From Spirosoma aerolatum (lineage in GTDB: Bacteria; Bacteroidota; Bacteroidia; Cytophagales; Spirosomataceae): a stretch of 64,000 bases of DNA. The DNA lies in assembly GCF_002056795.1 (NCBI RefSeq), contig NZ_CP020104.1, forward strand, positions 4,721,501 to 4,785,500. The letters run 5' to 3'. The notes under the pieces are model-generated. The model searched no databases. It was not told the DNA's origin and saw nothing but the letters and a program-made list of their open reading frames with translations. Shown in pieces: positions 8,524-15,350 of this stretch. A program made the translations under genes and the position numbers. The stretch's first letter is position 1, and each line of letters begins with the position of its first letter.

Positions 8524-8857
8524 TAGGGGGCTAAGACAAAAGGATTTGCAAGTCGATTATAAGCTCACTAATGAACAAGCCTTACCAATTGCGGTGCAAA
8601 TTCAACGCAACCAGATATTAGAAAACGGCTTAGTGGTATCTCGCTCAGATAGTTCACCTGCTGGCTTAGAAGCATTAGCCATTGCATTAGGCTATGATAA
8701 AGCCGAAAGCGTTAGTATTAATGGCAACCTGTCAGATATTGGAGACTCACTGAATGAGATTAAAGAAGTTATTGAATTGATTCCTGCATTTGTTAAGGCT
8801 CATAGAATGGGCAACTGGAATTTAGGATAAGAACAAATTTTTGAAATTAGAATTTTC

Positions 8858-8886
8858 AGCCCGGCCACCGCGCCGGGCTTATTTTT
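8858..8886 (+). terminator. Intrinsic terminator of the early operon
   Basis: Arms agcccggc (8858-8865) and gccgggct (8872-8879) form a GC-rich stem followed by tattttttg. It lies 27 bp after the stop of the IS-interrupted gene. The same stem sequence recurs at other gene ends in the element. Confidence 0.85.
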
Positions 8887-8937
8887 TGAATTGTATTTTT
8901 TGGGTATAGACAAGATAGATACCCCCCACCCCTATAT

Positions 8938-9168
8938 AGACAGACAAGACAATTTATATATATAAGGGAAAGTTGTCTGTCTTGTCCATAACTATAGACA
9001 ACTTATAAATTGTATTTGTCTGTGATTTTACCCAATAAGAAGCTACGAAAACATCGAAAACGGAATATTATTCCGTTTTCTTACCCTAATATCGCCATTA
9101 ATCAGAATTATATACGGACAAGACAGACAACTTTCCCTTATATATATATCCGCTTGTCTTGTCTGTCT
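8938..9168. repeat. Nested inverted repeats, candidate replication origin or control region
   Basis: A 33-bp perfect inverted repeat (8955-8987 and 9116-9148; motif aagggaaagttgtctgtct) is flanked by a second 15-bp inverted repeat (8938-8952 and 9154-9168, agacagacaagacaa). Together they make a roughly 230-bp dyad with AT-rich blocks (tatatatata) inside each arm and GACA-based words throughout. No convincing gene runs through 8831-9369. It sits next to the RepA-like operon, so iteron-type origin is my first guess; a two-sided promoter or regulator array is the alternative. Confidence 0.6.
9056..9080. repeat. 25-bp palindrome at the centre of the nested repeats
   Basis: Arms gaaaacggaata and tattccgttttc around a single T, midway between the 33-bp inverted repeats. 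It could fold as a hairpin on either strand. Confidence 0.55.
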
Positions 9169-9252
9169 TATCCGTTGTCCAAATTTTCTATAAGCGGGGT
9201 TTATCTATTCGGCCTATACCGGGCGATCTGTAAAGGGAAACGGGTACTACTA

Positions 9253-9332
9253 TTCGACAACTTTTTGAGGACTTTCTAAGGACTTTACGACAATAGGGCT
9301 GTTTTTCGGGTAGGACTTTTCGACAACTTTTT
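9253..9332. repeat. Direct repeats after the dyad region
   Basis: The 14-mer ttcgacaacttttt occurs at 9253-9266 and 9319-9332, with related ggacttt words (9269-9287 and 9312-9318) between and beside them. They continue the repeat-rich region up to the small membrane gene at 9370; iteron-like or operator role unknown. Confidence 0.4.
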
Positions 9333-9369
9333 TAGCTAGCTTTACATATAATAGATTATATAACAAAGC

Positions 9370-9642
9370 ATGAATATTTGGATTCGGCGATTACTGTGGG
9401 TAGCTGTAGTCACCGTTCTGCATCTCTTTACGGTTCTATTATTATCTTTTTTGTTCTTCAATTTTGGGCCTACACCGAAATGGCAGACTGTTATAGCTAG
9501 TATACTCTGTCCTTCCTCTGCTCTGTTGCCTTGGCCTGAAGAATACATTTTTACACGTTTGATCTGTGATGCTTTAATCTGGGCTGCTTCAAGTCGCGTT
9601 ATATTTGAATTAATGAAACTTGGCAGGAGTAGATTAACATAA
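9370..9642 (+). CDS. Small membrane protein, tentative
   Basis: 90 residues with one clear membrane segment near the N-terminus (WVAVVTVLHLFTVLLLSFLF) and a weaker second hydrophobic segment (about 60-78). Positively charged N-terminus (NIWIRRL). No Shine-Dalgarno and no recognised family; Bacteroidota often lack the former. It follows directly on the repeat region and could belong to the element's membrane-protein set. The reverse strand also holds an open frame, so this call is modest. Confidence 0.4.
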   Translation: MNIWIRRLLWVAVVTVLHLFTVLLLSFLFFNFGPTPKWQTVIASILCPSSALLPWPEEYIFTRLICDALIWAASSRVIFELMKLGRSRLT

Positions 9643-9684
9643 CGGCACTTATAAAACAATTTTAAACATCGTATCTATATGACT

Positions 9685-10332
9685 TCAATAATCATTTCGC
9701 GGTATCTTTATCTTTTCAATAGCAAGAATCAGTAGATCGTTTTCTATATGTTCGCCTTCCAAACATGCCTCCAAATACTCGTGGGTGCTGTTCCAAATGG
9801 AGTATCGTAACCTTCGAGTTTTGTCATATAGATCAATATATTCGTCGTTTCCCTTTTTCAAATAACGCCACTCTGCTTTAATCTCTCCTTTCACAAGCTC
9901 CCCTAACAATACTCCAAGTTCGCTAGCAATGTCAATTAAACCTTTGTTTTTAATGTATGACACTATTTTTTGGTGTAAGTTTTGATAATAAGTTTCATCG
10001 GTTTCGTCAATGTTAAAGCCAATGGCATTATTTAAGACATCGATATAATATTGAGCATACTTCTCTAAATCTTTCATTTTATTGTCTAATGGAACATCTT
10101 TTGTGATTTTCAATAGCTTTATTATAGCATCTTTATTTTTATTGAAAATAGTTATGTCTTCAAAAACCAAGCTATCTCCATATCCACTCGCCATAGCCAT
10201 TACTTTCCCATTATTTAAGGAAAATATTGTGATTGGAATATTGAATAATGTTTCTTCAACATATGAAGTGAAACCAGTCTTGATAAGATAATCAAGAGAA
10301 TCTTGAAATTTAAGTAATTTGACTTTTTCCAT
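9685..10332 (-). CDS. Hypothetical AT-rich accessory protein
   Basis: 215 residues from the ATG at 10332 (MEKVKLLKFQDSLDYLIKTG); an upstream in-frame ATG at 10368 would add a hydrophobic stretch. No recognised domain; predicted soluble and alpha-helical in its second half. Base composition is markedly more AT-rich than the neighbouring cassette and the gene runs against it, both marks of a late-acquired cargo gene (moron). A defence or immunity role is conceivable but nothing in the sequence shows it. Confidence 0.65.
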   Translation of the reverse strand: MEKVKLLKFQDSLDYLIKTGFTSYVEETLFNIPITIFSLNNGKVMAMASGYGDSLVFEDITIFNKNKDAIIKLLKITKDVPLDNKMKDLEKYAQYYIDVLNNAIGFNIDETDETYYQNLHQKIVSYIKNKGLIDIASELGVLLGELVKGEIKAEWRYLKKGNDEYIDLYDKTRRLRYSIWNSTHEYLEACLEGEHIENDLLILAIEKIKIPRNDY

Positions 10333-10466
10333 GACTAAGTTTAAAAAGGAGAAGATTAGAATAATCAAAAATATCCCTTTACATAAAATTAGTTATAAAA
10401 CCCGTCTGGAAATTATACAAAATACAAACGGTGGCCAAATGAGCCACCGTTTGTATTTAAAGAATA

Positions 10467-10691
10467 TTATTGATTCAGCACTTTCAGGCTTATGGGTTGG
10501 CCGATGTGTTCAATGATTCGCCGGGCTACTCTGGGCGGGAATACCTGTTTACCTTTCGCTTTCCAACCAATCTCCTGCTTTATCTCCTCAATCCACGATT
10601 CAAATACTTCGATAGAAACCCCGTCGTACATCGTCAAAAAATCCTGTTTGCAAAATTTGGCTTGGGTCTTAACTCCGGTTTTCTCGCTCAT
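10467..10691 (-). CDS. Small DUF4248-like protein, possible regulator or excisionase
   Basis: 74 residues. The C-terminal segment (KQVFPPRVARRIIEHIGQPI) resembles the end of DUF4248 proteins, short winged-helix-like proteins of Bacteroidota mobile elements, and the middle (FLTMYDGVSIEVFESWIEEI) fits a helix-rich DNA-binding fold. It is divergent from the structural-type cassette starting at 10801, with a 110-bp gap for promoters. I infer control of the cassette or of excision. Family match is by eye. Confidence 0.6.
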   Translation of the reverse strand: MSEKTGVKTQAKFCKQDFLTMYDGVSIEVFESWIEEIKQEIGWKAKGKQVFPPRVARRIIEHIGQPISLKVLNQ

Positions 10692-10800
10692 ATTGGTACT
10701 AACTAGGGTTTTCGGGCGAATTGTCCGACTAAGTTACTTATACCTAAATCAATAGCAAAATCAATACTAATCTTGTGTCGTTCAACACAGCAAGGTTAGT

Positions 10801-11478
10801 ATGGCTGACATTAATACTGTTTACGCTGGCATACTGGAATACTTCGACCCAAAGGCTGATAGTGGTGTCCCAAACTTTAACGGGAATATCTTCAATCCAG
10901 AAGGTACTAATAAATGGCTCGAAGAAATGCCGTTCTGGTCTGAACTGGATGCAATCAATAAAGCATCTAGTTCAACCATTCAAGCGGTTAAGGTAGCCTA
11001 TACGGGTACGACTCAGACCGAACGAAACCAGTGGTTAACCGACCGGATTACGGCTATTGATAACCGGGTTTCCTTCATAAAAGGCCGGGTTAACCAACTG
11101 CTTAACAGTTTAAAGAATTGGGGTGATCCTACCTATGATGCCTTGCTAAAAACGTTTAATGCGGCTGTTTCGACGGTTCCGGTTGTGGGACAAGTGGTCA
11201 ATTACTTCGTCGGTAAGCAGCAAACGGCGCAAGCTATTCAACAGCTTCAAGTACAGCAACTTATAAAGGAGTACACGGCAGACCTGTACCAAACCGGGGA
11301 AATCCGGGCCGCACTGGTGAAGGAGCTAAAAGCGGCTCCATCGACAACCACCAAACCAGACCTTACCGGACAAGCTGGCGCACCAAACCCGAACGCTATT
11401 TATTACTGGCTGGCTGGTTTCGCGCTCCTGTTCCTGCTGTTTGTCTATCTCAAAAAACGCAACCGTCGTAAGCGATGA
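10801..11478 (+). CDS. Tail-anchored membrane protein with polybasic C-terminus
   Basis: 225 residues. No signal peptide. A soluble, largely helical N-terminal part (about 1-195) is followed by one membrane segment (AIYYWLAGFALLFLLFVYL, about 199-217) and the tail KKRNRRKR. First gene of the 9.5-kb cassette; its stop overlaps the next start as ATGA. The same layout, soluble domain then membrane span then basic tail, recurs at 11957 and 12793. In a membrane-containing virion the basic tail could face the genome; this is inference. No family recognised. Confidence 0.7.
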   Translation: MADINTVYAGILEYFDPKADSGVPNFNGNIFNPEGTNKWLEEMPFWSELDAINKASSSTIQAVKVAYTGTTQTERNQWLTDRITAIDNRVSFIKGRVNQLLNSLKNWGDPTYDALLKTFNAAVSTVPVVGQVVNYFVGKQQTAQAIQQLQVQQLIKEYTADLYQTGEIRAALVKELKAAPSTTTKPDLTGQAGAPNPNAIYYWLAGFALLFLLFVYLKKRNRRKR

Positions 11479-11954
11479 ACAAGAAAGGTTTCATACTCAT
11501 AGCGGCTATCGCTTTACTAGTCCTTTGGATTCTTTACAAGGTCAACACAGCCCAACGACTCATTTTTGACTTGGGAGTACCGCAACAGATTTCCATACAA
11601 TCGGGGGCGTTGACGTTCATTTTGCCGGTTCGGATAACCAACAACTCAAGCGGTTCTATCCGTATCAAATCGGCTGATTTCGATGTGTTATCGTCGGGTA
11701 AAGTGATTGGCCGGGCGTTGGTCACTCAGGCAATTACAACCGCGCCAAAAGCCGTAACGGTAATGCCTGTTAGTGTTACCATCGGTTTGTTGGACACTAT
11801 CAGTGCAGCCAGTACTATCTGGGCGTCGTTACAGGCCGGAAAAGTTAATCTGACCTTAGACGGGCTAGTTTATGCCGAACTGTTCCAATTCCCTGTAAAA
11901 CAGTCCTTTGACCTGCAAAGCGACTTGCTGAAAAACTTCACCAAAATTTTCTAA
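11475..11954 (+). CDS. Membrane-anchored protein with LEA14-like beta domain
   Basis: 159 residues. An N-terminal anchor (KGFILIAAIALLVLWILYKV, about 3-22) is followed by a beta-rich domain (IQSGALTFILPVRITNNSSG ... VNLTLDGLVYAELFQFPVK) whose pattern recalls LEA14/WHy domains, small beta-sandwiches on membrane-bound proteins. Translation is coupled to the preceding gene. Likely a structural or membrane-associated component of the cassette's product. Domain call is by eye. Confidence 0.6.
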   Translation: MNKKGFILIAAIALLVLWILYKVNTAQRLIFDLGVPQQISIQSGALTFILPVRITNNSSGSIRIKSADFDVLSSGKVIGRALVTQAITTAPKAVTVMPVSVTIGLLDTISAASTIWASLQAGKVNLTLDGLVYAELFQFPVKQSFDLQSDLLKNFTKIF

Positions 11955-11956
11955 CG

Positions 11957-12406
11957 ATGAATGAAGAAGTAGACCTTTCAGGCATTTCCGATGCAGACAT
12001 ACGGGCGTATCTGCTCGACATGGGTATCGACCCAGATAAGGCGTTAAGTGATTCGGATAAAGCCACGATTACACAAAGCAAAACGACCGCGCAACAAACG
12101 GGCAATTCTAAGCTCATCAACACGGTCAACACAATCTTAGGCTTTATCAATACCGAGATTGGCGTACTGTCGAAAAACGGGATAATCGGCAAACAACAGC
12201 TTTCCAGCACCTACCCTACGCTGGGCAATCTGGCCGGTAGCAGTTCGACCGACACCACCAACACCGACAACGCACCCGATACCAGCAACCGCGTTTTTAA
12301 CATCGACTTTACCAGCCCGACCACGTTGATTATCGTTTTCGGGGTTGTTGTCCTGCTCTTTTACTTCCTCTTTTTTAAACCAAAATCTAAAAATGGCAAA
12401 CGTTAG
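11957..12406 (+). CDS. Tail-anchored membrane protein with polybasic C-terminus
   Basis: 149 residues. Acidic helical N-terminus (NEEVDLSGISDADIRAYLLD), a Ser/Thr/Asp-rich linker (about 88-112), a membrane segment (PTTLIIVFGVVVLLFYFLFF) and a basic end KPKSKNGKR. It starts 2 bp after the preceding stop and overlaps the next start by 14 bp. Second member of the set with this architecture; no family recognised. Confidence 0.65.
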   Translation: MNEEVDLSGISDADIRAYLLDMGIDPDKALSDSDKATITQSKTTAQQTGNSKLINTVNTILGFINTEIGVLSKNGIIGKQQLSSTYPTLGNLAGSSSTDTTNTDNAPDTSNRVFNIDFTSPTTLIIVFGVVVLLFYFLFFKPKSKNGKR

Positions 12407-12749
12407 AATTGCTCAGATTGGGCAGGTACGGGCCAACCGACCTATCTACGAAATCGCATTGAATGGGCGCAAATTCGCGGCTATTGTGAACTACGCGAAT
12501 CAGGTAGAGTTTGCAGGCCCGGCAGTTATCCGAAGTCTTGGAATTTCGTCGATTTACGCCGATACGCTCGAACGCTCCCTAAACACCGAAATCGTTTCGG
12601 CGCTGGGTTTTACGGGTTCGCAGACCTTTTACGATAGCCGGTTTCCGTATCAGCAAATAGGCACCGGACTAGCCTTTGTTACGGACTTCCTGCCGTATCT
12701 GGGTTGGAAATCGCTTAACCCGGCCAGCTTCGTAAATCGGGTTATTTAA
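12393..12749 (+). CDS. Short paralogue of the 12793-13425 protein, no membrane anchor
   Basis: 118 residues from the ATG at 12393 (MANVRIAQIGQVRANRPIYE), which overlaps the previous gene's end; an upstream in-frame ATG (12345) lies inside that gene's membrane segment. It aligns with the next protein over the first 115 residues: start MA(N/D)V(R/K)I(A/S)Q, the conserved SRFP block (YDSRFPYQQIGTGLAFVTDF) and GW near the end. It lacks the Gly/Ser linker, membrane segment and basic tail. A soluble partner of its neighbour, possibly forming mixed assemblies. Confidence 0.65.
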   Translation: MANVRIAQIGQVRANRPIYEIALNGRKFAAIVNYANQVEFAGPAVIRSLGISSIYADTLERSLNTEIVSALGFTGSQTFYDSRFPYQQIGTGLAFVTDFLPYLGWKSLNPASFVNRVI

Positions 12750-12792
12750 TCACCTTCTCTTTCCTCTTTTTTACCAGTAAACAACAAATACA

Positions 12793-13425
12793 ATGGCAGA
12801 TGTAAAGATTTCCCAGATGGGGCAACAGTCCGCTAGTTTACCCTTTTACGAAGCGGTGCTGACAACAACCGGACGAAAGTATGTTATCGGTTGCGATGGT
12901 GGCGGGGTTATGCTCGTTAAAACCCGGCAATGGCTCCTGAACATGGGCTATGCTCAGGCTTTGGCAAACCAGTTTGAAGACGGGGCCGATGCCGATATTA
13001 AAGCGGCTCTCAAACTGAGTGCCAGCAACACCACCAATTTAGATAGCCGTTTCCCGGTTGCTAGTCTGGGTGATGGTTTCCAAATGGTTACAGGTTACGA
13101 CCGTACAACGGGCTGGGCATCTGGCTACCCTAAAGATACCATTACGACAACTTGGGGGGCTTCTGGCTCTGGTTCGTCGGGTTCAGGTAGCGGTTCGTCG
13201 GGTTCGGGTAGTGGTTCGTCTGGCTCCGGTTCATCGGGTTCGGGTGGCTCGACCGATACGGGCGGAACTGTGACCTACCAAGCCGCAACGATTGGCGAAC
13301 AGATAACGACCTTCCTATCGAACTACTGGTGGGTAGTGGTTATTCTGGCTCTGCTCCTGCTCTGGAATCCAATCATTGCTCCAGCGTTGGGCATGGGTAA
13401 AAAGCGTAAACGCTCCTATCGGTAA
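12793..13425 (+). CDS. Membrane-anchored paralogue with Gly/Ser linker and basic tail
   Basis: 210 residues. The N-terminal domain (about 1-118) matches the upstream 118-aa protein (MADVKISQMGQ, LDSRFPVASLGDGFQMVTGY). A pure Gly/Ser linker of about 30 residues follows (repeated SGSGS), then a membrane segment (WWVVVILALLLLW, about 173-195) and the basic end GKKRKRSYR. The duplicated domain on a flexible stalk suggests a displayed module anchored in a membrane, with a free copy made beside it. Function unknown. Confidence 0.7.
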   Translation: MADVKISQMGQQSASLPFYEAVLTTTGRKYVIGCDGGGVMLVKTRQWLLNMGYAQALANQFEDGADADIKAALKLSASNTTNLDSRFPVASLGDGFQMVTGYDRTTGWASGYPKDTITTTWGASGSGSSGSGSGSSGSGSGSSGSGSSGSGGSTDTGGTVTYQAATIGEQITTFLSNYWWVVVILALLLLWNPIIAPALGMGKKRKRSYR

Positions 13426-13436
13426 GAACCAACAAG

Positions 13437-13490
13437 GGCAACGTCAATAAGGCCCAACAACGGAGCCGGGCAATGTCAATAAGACCCGGC
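13437..13490. repeat. Imperfect direct repeat and hairpin between cassette genes
   Basis: A 20-bp unit (gggcaaYgtcaataaGRccc) occurs at 13436-13455 and 13468-13487. The second copy is bracketed by gccggg and cccggc (13465-13470 and 13485-13490), forming a GC-rich hairpin. It may be a processing or attenuator site after the preceding gene. Confidence 0.45.
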
Positions 13491-13531
13491 CATATATCAA
13501 CCTCATTCATTTTTTAACCTCTCTTACAGCA

Positions 13532-13663
13532 ATGGCAAAAGCACCTAAAAAGCCTAAAAAATCGGCTCCTATTTCGTCTTGGGAACGGTATGATGAAAAG
13601 AAGGCTCAGTTCGATAAGGACAAGCGAAAAAAAGACGCGCTGATTAAGAAGCACTCTAAGTAA
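13532..13663 (+). CDS. Very basic 43-aa protein, nucleic-acid-binding candidate
   Basis: ATG at 13532, TAA at 13661-13663. The N-terminus reads MAKAPKKPKKSAPISSWERY, and the C-terminal half is a charged helix (DKDKRKKDALIKKHSK). About a third of residues are Lys or Arg. Flanked on both sides by GC-rich hairpins, so it may have its own transcript. By composition it could neutralise packaged DNA, as small basic virion proteins do; that is inference. Confidence 0.65.
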   Translation: MAKAPKKPKKSAPISSWERYDEKKAQFDKDKRKKDALIKKHSK

Positions 13664-13669
13664 GTCAAT

Positions 13670-13697
13670 AGCCCGGCTCTATCATCGGGGCCGGGCT
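13670..13697 (+). terminator. GC-rich hairpin, weak terminator
   Basis: Arms agcccggc (13670-13677) and gccgggct (13690-13697), identical to the stem at 8858-8879, but followed by aaacctc rather than a T-run. Possibly partial termination or mRNA processing after the 43-aa gene. Confidence 0.5.
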
Positions 13698-13711
13698 AAA
13701 CCTCTAAGCCG

Positions 13712-14251
13712 ATGGACAATACACAGGACGCAATCAGCTACTTACGCCATTACAAAACCCCGTTTTGGCGGATAATGAACGGTTCGGCTAAGGTTGGCGA
13801 GTATGCCGCAAACGACAACTTAGAACAGTCGATTGCAGACTTTCAAACGGCCTTAACCTTCCTTCCGGCTGGCACGTACAAGCTCAAAGCCGCAGACAAA
13901 CCCGATAAGTACAACGGGGCATTTGAAACCACCTTCACCAAAGGCCAAAACAGCCCGGCTATGCAACAAAATTCGTTTCAGGCTCCATCTACCAATGCTT
14001 ACGGAATTCCTGACCACGTAAAGCGGGAAATTGAAGCACAGGCCCGTAAAGACTTTATGCTCGAACAGCTAACCAATGAGGTTCGGGAATTAAAGGAAAC
14101 AGTTCGAAAAATCGAACAATACCTTAAAGAAGATGCAGACGGAGACGGTACACCCGACATTTTCCAGACCGCTAAAAATGCAGCCGACACGGTGCAAAAG
14201 GTTGGCGAAATCAAGAAAGTATTCACCGGCTCAAGTGTCTTTGGTGACTGA
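13712..14251 (+). CDS. Hypothetical protein with coiled coil and calcium-binding loop
   Basis: 179 residues, soluble. The N-terminal 70 residues include DAISYLRHYKTPFWRI and a beta-like TFLPAGTYKLKAAD. A coiled coil lies at about 108-145 (EIEAQARKDFMLEQLTNEVR), followed by DADGDGTPDIFQ, a thrombospondin-3/EF-hand-like calcium loop. No signal peptide. EF-hand-like loops also occur in the transglycosylases at 15351 and 16796, so calcium may be a shared feature of the particle or complex. Function unknown. Confidence 0.65.
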   Translation: MDNTQDAISYLRHYKTPFWRIMNGSAKVGEYAANDNLEQSIADFQTALTFLPAGTYKLKAADKPDKYNGAFETTFTKGQNSPAMQQNSFQAPSTNAYGIPDHVKREIEAQARKDFMLEQLTNEVRELKETVRKIEQYLKEDADGDGTPDIFQTAKNAADTVQKVGEIKKVFTGSSVFGD

Positions 14252-14289
14252 TCTAGCCAAAGCCCTACAAGCCTATTATAACCTCAAAA

Positions 14290-14622
14290 ATGGAACAAAC
14301 TACTAAGCAAATCGAACTTACCCAGGAATACGTTTTGAGTCAATTAAAGCGACTCTATAAAGCCTTAGAGAAATCCTTTAGTAATCCCGATGCACCGGGC
14401 GAAGGTTCAGTAAAAGCTATTGAAATAATTGAAAATCTGGCGGATATGATCGAAGAAGACCCGACCATGATTAAGGCCGTTCTGACCGAAAACAACCTAC
14501 GCGCTCTGAAATCTTTGCAGGAGAAACAAGCAAAAGGGGGCGTTGGCATTCTCGACTTCTTCAATGCTTTCCCCGACATCGGCAACGCTGTCAAGCAATC
14601 GTTTAACCCGTTCAAAAAGTAA
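14290..14622 (+). CDS. Hypothetical helical protein
   Basis: 110 residues, acidic and alpha-helical in the first 75 residues (TQEYVLSQLKRLYKALEKSF), ending in a Gly-rich turn and a short amphipathic segment (ILDFFNAFPDIGNAVKQSF) with a basic end FNPFKK. Its stop overlaps the next start (TAATG). The amphipathic end may touch a membrane. No family recognised. Confidence 0.65.
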   Translation: MEQTTKQIELTQEYVLSQLKRLYKALEKSFSNPDAPGEGSVKAIEIIENLADMIEEDPTMIKAVLTENNLRALKSLQEKQAKGGVGILDFFNAFPDIGNAVKQSFNPFKK

Positions 14623-15344
14623 TGGAAACTAACTCGTTCAAATCGCAAATCGACGTTAACAAAGTGCTGTTCTGGGTACTACTGCTTTATCTGTTCTGGC
14701 AGATAAAACGCGGCTGGGATAAGAGCAAAACGCAGGTATATTCGGAGAATGCCGGTTCTGATCTGTCTACCCAACAGGCTATCCAATTTCGGCAAGCCAT
14801 GAACCCAAGCGGTTCAGGTTGGCTAATGAGCTTTGACGGAACCGATACCGCGTCCATTCTGGCAACGGCGGCACAAATCAAAAGTTTTGCCGATGTGTCA
14901 CAGGCGTACCGGGCGTTGTACGGTGACGATCTGACCAGCGATCTAACGAACGAGTTGAGCCGGGAAGATTTGGCCCAATTATGGGCAATCATCAACGGAA
15001 CGAAGGCCACCACGACCACCGGGGGAACCAGCACCGGAACAACATCCGGCACGACCACCAGCCAACCCACAACCACTACCCCAACGGGCAAAACGGTAAC
15101 AGCTACTACTACAGCCAATATCCGAATTGATAAAGCTCCCTACGCCGTAGAAACAGACTTCTTAGGCCGAAACATTCAGGCTAAGAAAGGACAGGTACTT
15201 GGTAAATACGTCTCGGAAAAAGTCATTCCCGATGTACCCAACAAAGGCAACCGAAACACCTTTGTTCGTTATGCCGAAACCTCATTAGGCGGTTTAGTTA
15301 CCTCCTATCACTGGATAGTTAAAACCGCAGTCTCGATTAAATAA
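14622..15344 (+). CDS. Membrane-anchored protein with Thr-rich stalk
   Basis: 240 residues. An N-terminal membrane segment (KVLFWVLLLYLFWQI, about 13-27) precedes a helical domain, a Thr/Gly/Ser-rich stalk of about 38 residues (about 128-168, e.g. TTTGGTSTGTTSGTTTSQPT) and a beta-rich C-terminal domain (ANIRIDKAPYAVETDFLGRN; GQVLGKYVSEKV) that may be SH3-like. The layout suits a surface-displayed module, possibly binding peptidoglycan or a receptor; that is inference. Confidence 0.65.
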   Translation: METNSFKSQIDVNKVLFWVLLLYLFWQIKRGWDKSKTQVYSENAGSDLSTQQAIQFRQAMNPSGSGWLMSFDGTDTASILATAAQIKSFADVSQAYRALYGDDLTSDLTNELSREDLAQLWAIINGTKATTTTGGTSTGTTSGTTTSQPTTTTPTGKTVTATTTANIRIDKAPYAVETDFLGRNIQAKKGQVLGKYVSEKVIPDVPNKGNRNTFVRYAETSLGGLVTSYHWIVKTAVSIK

Positions 15345-15350
15345 CGACTT

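Larger units (their letters stand above)
7252..8538 (+). mobile_element. IS3-family insertion sequence, 1287 bp
   Basis: Ends are imperfect inverted repeats beginning TGTCTTA (left tgtcttaaccccct; right, reversed, tgtcttagccccct) with terminal TG...CA. The 4-bp target duplication AAAG lies at 7248-7251 and 8539-8542. It contains orfA and orfB in the -1 relation and appears complete. It inserted in the same orientation as the interrupted gene. Confidence 0.93.
7168..8830 (+). pseudogene. Early gene interrupted by the IS3-family element
   Basis: The 5' part (7168-7251, 28 codons) overlaps the RepA-like gene end by 4 bp (ATGA). The 3' part (8543-8830) follows the IS and one target-site copy. 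Joining 7251 to 8543 restores one frame of 123 residues through ...LSKIVK/DLQVDYKLTN... to the stop at 8828-8830. The predicted product is soluble and helical with no family I recognise. The absence of decay on either side says the insertion is recent. The 3' part can also be read from an ATG at 8489 inside the IS, with altered N-terminus. Confidence 0.85.

Noticed and set aside
8938..9168. The GACA-word repeats as a CRISPR array
   Set aside because: The repeats are inverted pairs with different spacings and there is no regular repeat-spacer pattern or cas gene.
9010..9279. An 89-codon open frame across the repeat-rich region
   Set aside because: It runs through the arms of the large inverted repeat and the central palindrome; its amino-acid sequence has no gene-like character and no start signal.
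9342..9659. A 105-codon minus-strand frame opposite the small membrane gene
   Set aside because: Its composition is unlike a protein and it mirrors a plausible two-span membrane protein on the other strand.
13058..13273. A Val/Arg-rich frame inside the Gly/Ser-linker gene
   Set aside because: It is the alternate-frame reading of the Gly/Ser repeat.
14687..15118. A 143-codon Val-rich minus-strand frame
   Set aside because: It is the reverse reading of the Thr-rich stalk of the plus-strand gene at 14622-15344.
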